A stretch of 64,000 bases of DNA from Mucilaginibacter terrigena (GTDB lineage Bacteria > Bacteroidota > Bacteroidia > Sphingobacteriales > Sphingobacteriaceae): positions 620,001 to 684,000 of the forward strand of contig NZ_SEWG01000001.1 in NCBI RefSeq assembly GCF_004168255.1. The letters run 5' to 3'. Position 1 is the first letter of the stretch. The number at the start of each line of letters is the position of its first letter. Below the pieces are notes generated by a model. The model did not search any database. It was not told the DNA's origin and saw only the letters and a program-made list of their open reading frames with translations. Of this stretch, positions 23,680-32,344 are shown in pieces. The translations under genes and the position numbers were made by a program.

Positions 23680-24495
23680 ATGGAAACACAGCAACATATA
23701 GCCATATTGGGCAGCGGTAACATAGGGCTTGCATTAGCCAAAGGATTAGTAAAAGCAGGGATATTTACACCGCAGCAAATTACCCTTACCCGCCGTAATG
23801 TGGCGGCATTAGCAAGCTTAGCAGCCGAAGGCTATAACGTAACCGCCAACAATGCCGATGCGGTTACCAAGGCGGATATTGTGGTACTGGCCATACTACC
23901 GCAGCAGTTGAACAAACTGCTTGACGAGATAAAGCCCGCTGCCAACCAAACCAAGCACCTCCTTATCTCGGTAGTATCAGGCGTTAGCTGCCAGGATATC
24001 CGTAGCCAGCTGGATTTGGACGTGCAGGTGATCCGCGCTATGCCCAACACCGCTATTGCCATTGGCCACAGCATGACCTGTATTGCTACCGATAATGCGT
24101 CGGCGGCCAATGTTAGCCTGGTATTGTCGTTATTTGATACGGTTGGGGTAAGTATCCAGATAAACGAAGAACTGATGACATCGGCTACGGCGCTTTGTGC
24201 TTGTGGCATCGCGTTCTTCCTGCGTTCTATCCGCGCGGCATCGCAAGGTGGTACCGAAATTGGTTTCCATGCGCACGATGCGCTTAAAATGGCTGCCCAA
24301 ACCGCCAAAGGAGCCGCCGACCTGCTGCTTCAACTGGCATCGCATCCCGAACAGGAAATTGACAAGGTTACCTCGCCAAAAGGCTGTACCATTGCCGGCC
24401 TTAACGAGATGGAGCACAATGGCTTTAGCTCGGCCCTTATAAAGGGTATTAAAGTTTCGGCCGAGAAAGCCGGGGCACTTTATAAGAGTGAGTAG
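23680..24495 (+). CDS. proC: Pyrroline-5-carboxylate reductase
   Basis: NADPH-dependent last step of proline synthesis. 271 residues. The Rossmann motif is IAILGSGNIGLALAKGLVKA. The C-terminal dimerisation domain contains TSATALCACGIAFFLRSIRA and EQEIDKVTSPKGCTIAGL, which carries the family signature around the substrate pocket. It starts 3 nt after argB, so argB-proC is a two-gene unit joining arginine and proline synthesis from glutamate. Confidence 0.94.
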   Translation: METQQHIAILGSGNIGLALAKGLVKAGIFTPQQITLTRRNVAALASLAAEGYNVTANNADAVTKADIVVLAILPQQLNKLLDEIKPAANQTKHLLISVVSGVSCQDIRSQLDLDVQVIRAMPNTAIAIGHSMTCIATDNASAANVSLVLSLFDTVGVSIQINEELMTSATALCACGIAFFLRSIRAASQGGTEIGFHAHDALKMAAQTAKGAADLLLQLASHPEQEIDKVTSPKGCTIAGLNEMEHNGFSSALIKGIKVSAEKAGALYKSE

Positions 24496-24527
24496 ACGGC
24501 CTCCCAACCCCCTGAAGGGGGAGTTTT
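24496..24527. repeat. GC-rich palindrome after proC (CCCCCTGAAGGGGG)
   Basis: CCTCCCAACCCCCTGAAGGG followed by GGAG begins at the proC stop codon. It has the same core as the element at the end of argG. Here it is outside coding sequence and may act as a terminator for argB-proC. Confidence 0.7.
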
Positions 24528-24548
24528 CATTTATTTAATAGTTCTGTT

Positions 24549-25322
24549 ATGAAACCAATGAATAGCCGGATAACGAAAAATACATTGCTGATAGGTGTAA
24601 TTATCCTGTTAAGTGCTTTTCAATTAACTGCGCCAAAAAAGGTAAACATTGTATTCATCGGCGATAGCATTACCTATGGCGAGCATAGCGATAAGCTGCA
24701 ACCCTCTGTTTACGCGCTCGAGTATTTAAAGAAGAAAACAGGTATCAACCTAAACCAAAGCAATCAGGGCGTAAGCGGCCGCACAACTTTAGATTTTTTG
24801 CCCGGCGAAAGCGATTTTAATAATACCGTTAAAGCCGCCGATGCATTTTATGCTGATGCCGACGCGCAATTGCTATTCTCCATCATGCTGGGGACTAATG
24901 ACAGCGCTATGAAGGGTACGCATGGTGCGCCGGTATCGCCCCAGCAATACCGCGATAACCTTACAACTATTGTAAACGAGCTGTTAAAGCGCTATCCTAA
25001 CAGTAAGGTAATCATAAACGATCCTATCTATTACAGCCCTAATACCTATAATGGGGCCATGTATTTGCAGGAAGGTTTAGATCGTTTACAAACCTATTTC
25101 CCCGAAATTGAAACTTTGGTAAAAGGATACGAAGCAACACACCCCGGCCATGTTTTTATGGGGGACACCGAAGCTTTTGATGATTTTAGGAAAGACTACA
25201 AATTTGCCCTGCGACCTGAACAAGGCCGGCAGGGGACTTTTTATCTGCACCCTAATGAAATAGGTGCCAAATACCTTGGTATGAAATGGAGCGAAGCCAT
25301 TTACAAGGTTCTGGCTAAATAA
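24549..25322 (+). CDS. Secreted SGNH/GDSL hydrolase
   Basis: A 257-residue SGNH-fold esterase/lipase-like protein. An N-terminal hydrophobic segment (about 12-27) acts as a signal peptide or anchor. Block I is VFIGDSITYGE (nucleophile Ser40), the block II Gly is near NQGVSGRTTLD, and block III is LGTNDS (about 115-120). The block V His lies in YLHPNEIGAKYLG (about 234). The usual Asp three residues before that His is not evident (TFYLH), so the catalytic triad may be incomplete or use another acid. Substrate unknown. Confidence 0.85.
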   Translation: MKPMNSRITKNTLLIGVIILLSAFQLTAPKKVNIVFIGDSITYGEHSDKLQPSVYALEYLKKKTGINLNQSNQGVSGRTTLDFLPGESDFNNTVKAADAFYADADAQLLFSIMLGTNDSAMKGTHGAPVSPQQYRDNLTTIVNELLKRYPNSKVIINDPIYYSPNTYNGAMYLQEGLDRLQTYFPEIETLVKGYEATHPGHVFMGDTEAFDDFRKDYKFALRPEQGRQGTFYLHPNEIGAKYLGMKWSEAIYKVLAK

Positions 25323-25327
25323 GCAGG

Positions 25328-25528
25328 TTAATCGGGTTCGTTTGTTTTTTTCTCGGGCGGGGTTGATACGATCTCGCCAAACTCGTTTACATAAGCCATC
25401 ATGCCGTCTAAGTCGCCGCCTGATGAGTTTTCCTGGCGCTCCTGTTTACGCATCGCTTTTTCTTCTTTCTTTTTTTGCCTGTTTTTTTCAAGCTGTTTTT
25501 TCATGAATGTTGCCTGGGATTTAGCCAT
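25328..25528 (-). CDS. Small charged protein resembling the N-terminal extension of Bacteroidota cold-shock proteins
   Basis: 66 residues from the ATG at 25528 (MAKSQATFMKKQLEKNRQKK). It has a Lys/Glu-rich helix and the acidic C-terminal DLDGMMAYVNEFGEIVSTPP. I recall similar sequences as stand-alone proteins or as the N-terminal part of cold-shock-domain proteins in Bacteroidota; no cold-shock domain is present here. An upstream in-frame start at 25561 lies in a hairpin and is rejected. Function unknown. Confidence 0.65.
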   Translation of the reverse strand: MAKSQATFMKKQLEKNRQKKKEEKAMRKQERQENSSGGDLDGMMAYVNEFGEIVSTPPEKKTNEPD

Positions 25529-25557
25529 ATTTTTATTGGGGTTAGTGAATAAAAAAA

Positions 25558-25581
25558 GCACCCGCTTTAAAAGCGGATGCT
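25558..25581 (-). terminator. Minus-strand intrinsic terminator-like hairpin
   Basis: AGCACCCGCTT (25558-25568) pairs with AAGCGGATGCT (25571-25581) with one mismatch. On the minus strand it is followed by a run of seven T (25551-25557). It would stop transcription entering the small gene from the right, where no clear minus-strand gene lies nearby. Confidence 0.55.
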
Positions 25582-25804
25582 TTGTAAGCGTACAATATAG
25601 GTATTTTAAACGGATTTTCCTTTAAATAAAATCCTTTAAGCTTTGTTTAAACGGGCATTGGCCTGTAAATCAGCAGATAGCAATTCTCACATCCGTGTAA
25701 TTTATTGCAACGGTTTATTTAAAATCCAAAACCTGCTGATTTTCAATAAATAAAGGTTAGCTTTAAGAAATTCCACCCCCCATACACAATCATTTTAAAA
25801 AGGC

Positions 25805-25848
25805 ATTGCCGGCACACAACATTGCATTAGCTAATGCACTATTGCCGG
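25805..25848. promoter_or_regulatory. Nested palindrome upstream of two small genes
   Basis: A perfect 16-bp palindrome TGCATTAGCTAATGCA (25823-25838) is flanked by CCGGCA (25809-25814) and TGCCGG (25843-25848), so the whole is an extended inverted repeat. ATTGCCGG is also present as a direct repeat at 25805 and 25841. It ends about 30 nt before the start of the 40-residue gene. It could be an operator or an mRNA hairpin. The rest of the gap from 25562 to 25877 is AT-rich and shows nothing else. Confidence 0.5.
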
Positions 25849-25877
25849 ATTTGTTAAACATCAAATAATACAACACC

Positions 25878-26000
25878 ATGAGTAAAGACAGAAAAACGGT
25901 TAAGGAAGTTAAAAAGCAGCCTACCGTAAACGTAAACAAAAAGCAATCGGCGTATCAATCAGGTAAAGGTTCGGCTTCTTCCGACTTAGGTAAGAAATAA
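25878..26000 (+). CDS. Conserved-looking small basic protein, 40 residues
   Basis: ATG at 25878, TAA at 25998. The peptide starts MSKDRKTVKEVKKQP and ends SGKGSASSDLGKK; it is Lys/Ser-rich, with no membrane segment. It is 8 nt upstream of the next start codon, so the two are probably one operon. Unknown function. Confidence 0.55.
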   Translation: MSKDRKTVKEVKKQPTVNVNKKQSAYQSGKGSASSDLGKK

Positions 26001-26008
26001 ACAAAAAA

Positions 26009-26332
26009 ATGAGTGAACAAACTATAGAGATCCAAACCAAAATGTACCTGTACGACCTTACTAACCTTGCCAAAGAGCATGGTTTTAAGGCCGATGATAA
26101 CTGGGAGTTTAGTATGGCAAGCAACGCCGACAGGATAAAGATCCAAAGGAACTTCTTCCCTACTGCCGCTACAAAAATGGGCCCCGAGATATTATTGCAG
26201 GTATTAAACTCGGTTAAGGCCGGGCTTAAGCAATCGTACACCCGCGATGATAGCCAGGTGGATAAACGCACTATCATAGCCGATGAATTGGACTACCTGG
26301 TTGCGTTTAACCCAAAAAGGCCGAGGACGTAA
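26009..26332 (+). CDS. Hypothetical protein, 107 residues
   Basis: No family recognised. The sequence starts MSEQTIEIQTKMYLYDLTNL, looks soluble, is mixed alpha/beta by eye, and ends with basic NPKRPRT. No signal peptide, membrane segment or known motif is seen. It is 8 nt after the small 40-residue gene, and both lie downstream of the nested palindrome at 25823. Confidence 0.6.
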   Translation: MSEQTIEIQTKMYLYDLTNLAKEHGFKADDNWEFSMASNADRIKIQRNFFPTAATKMGPEILLQVLNSVKAGLKQSYTRDDSQVDKRTIIADELDYLVAFNPKRPRT

Positions 26333-26347
26333 GATTTAAATCAATTG

Positions 26348-26456
26348 AGTTGTCATACTGTCCAAAGGACTCCTTCGGAGAACGTATGTGAAGCATCTAA
26401 TCGCCGGCTTGCATGTCGCACATTAGATCCTTCGCTATCGCTCGGGATGACAATTG
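26348..26456. repeat. Dispersed element with inverted ends TTGTCAT...ATGACAA
   Basis: TTGTCAT begins the element and GGGATGACAA ends it. Inside are ACTCCTTCGGAG, the half-complementary GAAGCATCTAATCG and ACATTAGATCCTTCG, and GCTATCGCTCGGGATGACAA. This layout (TTGTCATCCCGAGCG-type ends with an AGATGC/GCATCT core) is the familiar Bacteroidota intergenic repeat. It lies between two convergent genes. Confidence 0.6.
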
Positions 26457-26461
26457 TGTTT

Positions 26462-27832
26462 TTACAACCTTTCCGTGGCCAAATTAGCCAGTTCGCTTCT
26501 TTCGCCCTTTTGCAGAGTGATATGGGCGTAAAGCGGGTGCCCTTTTGCCTTATCTATAAGGTACGATAGGCCGTTGCTTTCGGCATCAAGGTATGGGGTA
26601 TCTATCTGGTAAATATCACCCGTGAACACAAATTTGCTGTTTTCGCCTGCGCGGGATATAATGGTCTTTACCTCGTGGGGCGTTAAATTCTGCGCTTCAT
26701 CCACAATAAAAAAGATCTTGCTTAAAGTACGCCCGCGGATGAATGCCAGCGGTGTGATAGAGATCTTATCGTTTGCCACCAACTCGTCCAGTTTGGCCTG
26801 CATCTTCTCATCCTCGGCAAACTGATCTTTAATAAACTTCAGGTTATCCCATATCGGGGCCATGTATGGGTCTATCTTTGATTTGATATCGCCGGGCAAA
26901 AAACCAATATCCTTATTGCTTAGGGGCACTATAGGGCGGGTTACAAAGATCTGGCGGTAATGCTTACGCTGCTCCAGCGCGCTGGCAAGTGCCAGCAAAG
27001 TTTTACCGGTGCCGGCGTTACCCTGTATGGTTACCAGTTTAATATCGGGGTGCAGCAAGGCGTGTATGGCGAATGCCTGCTCGGTGTTGCGGGGGTAAAT
27101 ATTAAGCACAGGCTGTTCGGTCACTTTTTCCAGCTGCCTGCTTTGCGCGTTATAAAAACCCGATGCCGCACCCGTTTTACTGTTTAATATATAAAACTGG
27201 TTACCTGCTTCAACAGGTATTTCCAAACTATCGGCCGGCAGGCTATCGTTTTTGTTGAGTTTGCCCAACAGCTTTTCGGTTACTTTATTCAGCGTGGTTT
27301 TGCCGGTGTAAAGCTCCTCCAGGTTTTTTACCTTGCCTGTTTCGTAATCCTCGGCATACAGGTTCAAGGCTTTTGCCTTTAAACGCAGGCAAATATCTTT
27401 CGATACCAGTATCACCTTTTTATCGGGGTTCTCAAACTGCAGGCCCAGGGCGGCGTTCAGTATGCGGTGGTCTATCTTGTCAGATCCAAAAACAATTTCG
27501 GCGTCGGCGCTGGTATTGGTGGCGTCCATTATCACCTTAAACGATCCCTTGCTTTTGCCGTTAAGCGGCAGCCATTGGTTTATAAGCCTGCTGCGCGACA
27601 TGTCGTCCATCAGCCTGATGAAGCTTCGGGCTTCAAAATTGCGGGTATCATTACCGCTTTTCATATTGTCCAGCTCTTCCAGTACCTGTATGGGTATGGC
27701 CACATCGTGTTCGTGGAAATTTTCGAAGGCGTTGTGGTCATACAATATCACCGATGTATCCAGTACAAATATTTTTCTCTTTCCGTCGGGCTTGCCTGTC
27801 GCTTCCTTGTTCATCAATGCTAAATTAGGCAT
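26462..27832 (-). CDS. PIN-PhoH ATPase (PhoH2 type)
   Basis: A 456-residue fusion of an N-terminal PIN RNase domain and a C-terminal PhoH-type helicase ATPase. The PIN catalytic acid is in FVLDTSVILYD (Asp about 25), with further acids at DHRILN (about 121). The Walker A motif is GNAGTGKT (271-278), Walker B is FFIVDEAQNLTPHE (about 376-389), and TRPIVPLSNKDIGFLPGD is the PhoH signature. PhoH2 proteins unwind and cleave RNA in vitro. The start may be at Met7 instead. Likely role in RNA turnover under stress. Confidence 0.93.
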   Translation of the reverse strand: MPNLALMNKEATGKPDGKRKIFVLDTSVILYDHNAFENFHEHDVAIPIQVLEELDNMKSGNDTRNFEARSFIRLMDDMSRSRLINQWLPLNGKSKGSFKVIMDATNTSADAEIVFGSDKIDHRILNAALGLQFENPDKKVILVSKDICLRLKAKALNLYAEDYETGKVKNLEELYTGKTTLNKVTEKLLGKLNKNDSLPADSLEIPVEAGNQFYILNSKTGAASGFYNAQSRQLEKVTEQPVLNIYPRNTEQAFAIHALLHPDIKLVTIQGNAGTGKTLLALASALEQRKHYRQIFVTRPIVPLSNKDIGFLPGDIKSKIDPYMAPIWDNLKFIKDQFAEDEKMQAKLDELVANDKISITPLAFIRGRTLSKIFFIVDEAQNLTPHEVKTIISRAGENSKFVFTGDIYQIDTPYLDAESNGLSYLIDKAKGHPLYAHITLQKGERSELANLATERL

Positions 27833-27954
27833 TTTGGTTGGTGACTTGCAGCAGATGTTGAAAATGTTATGATTGTGGGGAAAGGAAATACCGCAATACT
27901 CGTTTAAGCGTACATGTTGGAATTGGCGGAATTTTAAATATTGTTAGCCACTTT

Positions 27955-29589
27955 TTAGTTCTGTTCGATCTCTTTTAAGCTATCCATTTTTTTGTAAGCC
28001 AGGAATCCTTTAATGTCCTCAAAATGTTCCCTTACGCGTTTTTTACCAAACTCGAATACTTTTTGTGCCAGCCCGTCCAAAAAGTCGCGGTCGTGAGATA
28101 CCAGGATCAAAGTACCATCAAAATCTTTAAGGGCATCTTTAATAATGTCTTTGGTTTTCATATCCAGGTGGTTGGTCGGCTCATCCAGTATCAACACGTT
28201 TACGGGTTCTAACAATAGCTTTATCATGGCTAAGCGGGTTCTCTCGCCACCCGAAAGCACTTTAACCTTTTTAGTGGTATCGTCGCCGCTAAACATAAAG
28301 GCACCTAAAAGGTCTTTAATTTTTAGGGTATTATCACTTAACGGGATCTGGTCAATAGTTTCAAATACGGTTAGCTTTTCATCAAGCAGGGCCGCCTGAT
28401 TTTGAGCAAAGTAGCCGATCCTGGCATTGTGGCCAACTTTTAAACCTCCTTCAAAATCGATCTCGCCCATAATAGCCTTGATCATGGTGGATTTACCCTC
28501 ACCATTTTTCCCTACAAAAGCTACCTTTTCGCCCCGTTCGATAACCATCGATGCTTTTTCGAATACCACGTGGTCGCCATACGCTTTGGTCAGCTCTTCT
28601 ACAATTACCGGGTACTGTCCCGAGCGCAGAGATGGCGGAAACTTAAGGCGCAATGCCGAAGTATCTACTTCATCAATTTCTATCACCTCCAGCTTTTCGA
28701 GCATTTTCACCCTCGACTGAACCTGCAATGTTTTTGAGTAAGTACCTCTAAAGCGGTCAATAAATTCCTGGTTATCGGCAATAAAGCGCTGTTGTTCTTC
28801 GTATGCTTTTAATTGATGCACACGGCGGTCGGCACGTAATTGCAGATAGTGGCTGTATTTGGCTTTGTAATCGTAGATGCGGCCCATCGTAACTTCAATT
28901 GTACGATTGGTGATATTATCAACAAAAGCACGATCGTGAGAGATTACCATAACCGCTTTCGCCGAGTTGATCAAAAAGTCTTCTAACCATTGAATACTAT
29001 CAATATCCATGTGGTTGGTGGGCTCATCCAGCAAAATAAGGTCAGGTTTTTTTAATAAAATTTTGGCAAGCTCGATGCGCATGCGCCACCCGCCCGAAAA
29101 TTCAGAAGTTTGGCGGGTAAAATCTTTGCGCTCAAAGCCCAGGCCTTTTAATACTTTTTCTACCTCTGCATCGTAATTAACCTCCTCTACCGTGTAAACT
29201 TTCTCGCTTAGTTCCGATACTCTTTCGATAAGCTTCATGTACTCATCACTTTCGTAATCTGTACGGATGTTAAGCTGCTCGTTTACCTCATCCAATTCCT
29301 TTTGCATTTGGTTGGCCTCTGCAAAAGCTTTCATGGTTTCTTCAAAAACCGTAACCTTATCGTGCGTAAGCAAATGCTGTGGTAAATAAGCAATTACGGC
29401 GTCTTTTGGGCCGGTTACGTTGCCGGTAGTAGCCTTGGCTTCGCCGGCAATAATTTTGAGGATGGTAGATTTTCCTGCGCCATTTTTACCCATCAGGGCT
29501 ATTTTGTCATTCTCGTTGATAGAGAAGGTTACGTCACTGAATAAGACAGTTCCTCCAAACGAAACGGAGATATTATTTACATTAATCAC
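27955..29589 (-). CDS. ABC-F family ribosome-associated ATPase
   Basis: A 544-residue protein with two ABC domains and no membrane segment. Walker A1 is GKNGAGKST, signature 1 is SGGWRMRIELAKIL, and Walker B1 is LILLDEPTNHMD. Walker A2 is GKNGEGKST, signature 2 is LSGGERTRLAMIKLL, and Walker B2 is LILDEPTNHLD. A charged interdomain linker of about 80 residues (LQLRADRRVHQLKAYEEQQR) is typical of ABC-F translation factors such as EttA/YdiF. Antibiotic protection cannot be inferred. Confidence 0.94.
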   Translation of the reverse strand: MINVNNISVSFGGTVLFSDVTFSINENDKIALMGKNGAGKSTILKIIAGEAKATTGNVTGPKDAVIAYLPQHLLTHDKVTVFEETMKAFAEANQMQKELDEVNEQLNIRTDYESDEYMKLIERVSELSEKVYTVEEVNYDAEVEKVLKGLGFERKDFTRQTSEFSGGWRMRIELAKILLKKPDLILLDEPTNHMDIDSIQWLEDFLINSAKAVMVISHDRAFVDNITNRTIEVTMGRIYDYKAKYSHYLQLRADRRVHQLKAYEEQQRFIADNQEFIDRFRGTYSKTLQVQSRVKMLEKLEVIEIDEVDTSALRLKFPPSLRSGQYPVIVEELTKAYGDHVVFEKASMVIERGEKVAFVGKNGEGKSTMIKAIMGEIDFEGGLKVGHNARIGYFAQNQAALLDEKLTVFETIDQIPLSDNTLKIKDLLGAFMFSGDDTTKKVKVLSGGERTRLAMIKLLLEPVNVLILDEPTNHLDMKTKDIIKDALKDFDGTLILVSHDRDFLDGLAQKVFEFGKKRVREHFEDIKGFLAYKKMDSLKEIEQN

Positions 29590-29680
29590 GAAACGGGGGT
29601 GTTAAAATGAGCGGCAAAGATAATTGAATTTGGTACATTGTCGAAAACATAACCAATGTTGTTATACCTCGCCTGCTCAA

Positions 29681-29715
29681 GCGTCAATAGTCGCTAATTA
29701 CCCTCATATTGACGC
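29681..29715. repeat. Hairpin upstream of the DHFR-like gene
   Basis: GCGTCAATA (29681-29689) is the perfect complement of TATTGACGC (29707-29715), leaving a 17-nt loop. It lies about 60 nt before the next start codon and 90 nt from the ABC-F start. It has no poly-T tail, so it is more like an operator or mRNA hairpin than a terminator. Confidence 0.45.
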
Positions 29716-29775
29716 GTTTCCCCCTTATTCAAGTGCCTCATTGACTATAACTTTGTTTAAACTAATTTAACAATT

Positions 29776-30369
29776 ATGAGAAAGATAAGGATCATGGAAC
29801 ATATGTCGCTTGACGGTGTCATCGAGTCGCCCGGCGGCAAAGAGGACGGGGATTTTAAATATGCCGGCTGGTCGATGCAGTATGTTGATAAAGTTATTGG
29901 CGATGGTATTGTGGCAGCGCATGGTACCGGCTACGACCTGCTGCTTGGCCGCCGCACTTACGATGGCTTTGCCGCCTACTGGCCCAAGGCCGAAAGCGGC
30001 GCGATAGCCGATGGCTTTAACGCCGCGACTAAATACGTGGCGACCCACCGGCCCGAAAGCCTGGAATGGGGACCGGCGAAGGATTTGGGTACAGATATTA
30101 TAGCGGGTGTTCGCGCCCTGAAGGCACAGGACGGCCCCGAACTGATCATATGGGGAAGCCCGTCGATCACCTCCCTGCTGCTGGAACAAGGGCTGGTAGA
30201 TGAGGTTGTGCTGATCGTTTACCCGGTGTTATTGGGCAATGGCAAACGCTTCTTTTCGGACAACGTTGACGCGAGCGAACTTGCCCTTGCTGACACGAAG
30301 GCCGGGGAATCGGGTGCGATGATCAATACTTATAAGTATGTTGGGGCGCTGAGCAAAGCGAAAAATTAG
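29776..30369 (+). CDS. Dihydrofolate reductase-family protein (RibD C-terminal type)
   Basis: A 197-residue protein of the DHFR-like/RibD-C family. It begins with RKIRIMEHMSLDGVIESPGG, has LLLGRRTYDGFAAYWP (about 55-70) and IIWGSPSITSLLLEQGLVDE (about 124-143), and then VYPVLLGNGKRFF, which is the family's typical last strand. These proteins are often named dihydrofolate reductase but rarely supply folate reduction; the actual substrate is unknown. It is a single gene. Confidence 0.9.
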   Translation: MRKIRIMEHMSLDGVIESPGGKEDGDFKYAGWSMQYVDKVIGDGIVAAHGTGYDLLLGRRTYDGFAAYWPKAESGAIADGFNAATKYVATHRPESLEWGPAKDLGTDIIAGVRALKAQDGPELIIWGSPSITSLLLEQGLVDEVVLIVYPVLLGNGKRFFSDNVDASELALADTKAGESGAMINTYKYVGALSKAKN

Positions 30370-30393
30370 CCAAGAGGAACGGCTTTATATGGA

Positions 30394-30427
30394 AAGGGAA
30401 GCTGCTTCAAAAGACTTGGCTTCCCTT
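30394..30427. terminator. Bidirectional terminator hairpin (AAGGGAAGC/GCTTCCCTT)
   Basis: AAGGGAAGC (30394-30402) pairs perfectly with GCTTCCCTT (30419-30427). It lies between the ends of the convergent DHFR-like and thioredoxin-fold genes and can serve both. Confidence 0.7.
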
Positions 30428-30443
30428 ATTTCGTTTATGATGA

Positions 30444-31850
30444 TCAATGCCCTATCAGTTCCTTCAATCTGTTCATCAGATCTTCGCTGCGGAGGTTAAA
30501 TGCGATGATCCTACCGGACGGGTCGATCAGGTAATTTGTTGGGAAGGACTGCACATGGCCGTATCCCGATATTTCAGCATCCTTACTGTTCATACCCACG
30601 GTTGGCCAGGTAACTTTATTTGCTTCAAATATTTTTTTGGTTAAACCGGGTGCGCGTTCATCAAATACACCCACAATTTCAAATACATCCCGTTTGTATT
30701 TATCGTAAGCCGCCTTTAAATAGGGTAATTCCTCGATACAGGGAGCGCAATAGGTGCTCCAGAAATCAACAAAGATATATTTGCCCTTAAGGCCGGCCGT
30801 TGAAACCTGGCCGCCTTTTTTCATCAGCGGGTTCATGTTTTTACCTTGTATAAGCGGGGCTTTGAAGCCCACCTGGTCAGAAACTATCGTATCGGCAGCC
30901 GAGGTAGTAACGGTTTTTTCTGTGCCGGCCAATGGTGCTTGTATTTGCGAAAAGCCATCGAGCGGGCCCTGGAGCAGAACGATGCGTCCGGCGTAGTTAT
31001 TGGCAATAAGTTTAAACTTGTCGCCGCCGATGCTTGCAAAGTGGTTCAGTGTAACCATATCCCCACGATCGATCGACATAAAACGGGCCCTTTCGGGTAG
31101 TACGCATATGAAATTTTGCCCCATCCCCGATCTATCAGCACACAGGAAATACAGCACCCCTTTGTAAACAAACCTTGTATAATTAAATTCGGGGAAGGTG
31201 AACGACAGCGCCAGTTTCTCGGGATTATGGGCGCGTTGCAAAAAAACACTCACTTTATACTGGTTAACAACACCGCGTGAAAAATAATCCATTTGCACGC
31301 TCACCGTGTTCTTTACCATCAGCGCTTCGCTGTACACATTCTTAAAAAGTGGTTTTATAATATCATCAGCATAGTCGTTGTTATTATTCGCATCTACGAT
31401 AATTACCTCGTTTTTGGCCGAATTGATTCCCGCAAGTACAGCAAAAGCGCTCTTTATCGGTTTTTTAGACAGGCTTACCGTATCGGCGAGGTTCCAATGC
31501 ATCGAGTTTGCCTTCTCCAGGAAAAAGGCTTTTGAATAAGCGCCGGACACATAGTTTTGATAAAAAAATTGAAAGTTATCAATGATAAATAAATATTGAA
31601 CCACACCGGACAGGTTTCCGGGTTGGTTTTTAATGGTAGGGTAAGCCTTAATTTCCGCTGTATTTTTTAACGCTTCGTAAGATGCTATACCAAATGAACT
31701 ATTGCCGTTTGGCCCAAGGCCAAGTACTTTTTCCAGTGAGAAGACGATGGTGTCTCTACCTATAAGAACCGGGTTGGTTTGAGATTTGGCGATATTGATG
31801 TAAAACAGGAACAGTAGCAGGAATGAAATTTTCAGAAAATTCCGGAGCAT
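30444..31850 (-). CDS. Secreted thioredoxin-fold (TlpA/AhpC-TSA) protein with large N-terminal domain
   Basis: About 468 residues from the ATG at 31850, which gives a clean signal peptide (MLRNFLKISFLLLFLFYINI). An ATG at 31865 is an alternative. Residues to about 330 form a beta-rich domain of unknown role. The C-terminal third is a TlpA-like thioredoxin domain with the redox motif YCAPC in DFWSTYCAPCIEELP and the cis-Pro in SFPTNYLI. Such proteins reduce or oxidise disulfides in the periplasm of Bacteroidota. The partner is not evident here. Confidence 0.85.
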   Translation of the reverse strand: MLRNFLKISFLLLFLFYINIAKSQTNPVLIGRDTIVFSLEKVLGLGPNGNSSFGIASYEALKNTAEIKAYPTIKNQPGNLSGVVQYLFIIDNFQFFYQNYVSGAYSKAFFLEKANSMHWNLADTVSLSKKPIKSAFAVLAGINSAKNEVIIVDANNNNDYADDIIKPLFKNVYSEALMVKNTVSVQMDYFSRGVVNQYKVSVFLQRAHNPEKLALSFTFPEFNYTRFVYKGVLYFLCADRSGMGQNFICVLPERARFMSIDRGDMVTLNHFASIGGDKFKLIANNYAGRIVLLQGPLDGFSQIQAPLAGTEKTVTTSAADTIVSDQVGFKAPLIQGKNMNPLMKKGGQVSTAGLKGKYIFVDFWSTYCAPCIEELPYLKAAYDKYKRDVFEIVGVFDERAPGLTKKIFEANKVTWPTVGMNSKDAEISGYGHVQSFPTNYLIDPSGRIIAFNLRSEDLMNRLKELIGH

Positions 31851-31945
31851 TTTAAACTGGGACATATGTAGATATAAGGTTAAACCAGGCAATTATAATG
31901 CGATAGCCTGCCTTATAAAGATATAAAAAATCCCCCTAAAATAGG

Positions 31946-31983
31946 AAAACGGAAGCCTCTTCTTTCGAAATGACTTCCGTTTT
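31946..31983. terminator. Bidirectional terminator hairpin with 18-nt loop (AAAACGGAAG/CTTCCGTTTT)
   Basis: AAAACGGAAG (31946-31955) is the exact complement of CTTCCGTTTT (31974-31983), with T runs at the 3' end on each strand. It lies upstream of the thioredoxin-fold gene, so it most likely ends transcription coming leftward from the gene-poor region at 32.0-32.7 kb or from the TIGR03915 operon. Confidence 0.7.
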
Positions 31984-32054
31984 TCCCGACCTCATGAATG
32001 ACCGTGGCCGTCATGAAGCACCAAGTTTTGTGTAAATTAACCGACCTGATCTCC

Positions 32055-32344
32055 TCTTTGTTGCTGCGAACGCCGATGTCTCTTTATTCTGTACGAATGC
32101 CGATGTCTCAATTGTTAACACGTATGCAAACTTTGTCTGTCTCCTTGCGGAGGGCGACGCCTTCAAATCCGTTCCGCATGTGTCCTTCGTTCCTCTTGCG
32201 AGTGCGGATGGGTCATTACATCTGCGAATATTGCTCTTGTCACTTCTCCCGAGGGGAAGTCGACTCTGTCGTTATTCGTGCAACGCTGATACTTCTTTAT
32301 TCGTTCGAATGCCGATGTCTCTTTGTTACGCTAACGCCGATTGC
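32055..32344. repeat. Imperfect 26-bp repeats in a gene-poor region
   Basis: Two blocks of tandem units with the consensus TCTTTRTTCG-n-n-GAACGCCGATGTC: units at 32055-32080 and 32081-32107, then 32269-32293, 32294-32319 and 32320-32344. The middle part is unrelated GC-rich sequence. No convincing gene covers the interval 31893-32768. Open frames exist on both strands, but they only reflect the repeat composition (for example repeated PMSL words). Confidence 0.65.

Noticed and set aside
32055..32344. CRISPR array
   Set aside because: Units of about 26 bp are imperfect and directly adjacent, with no spacers of even length, and no cas genes are nearby.
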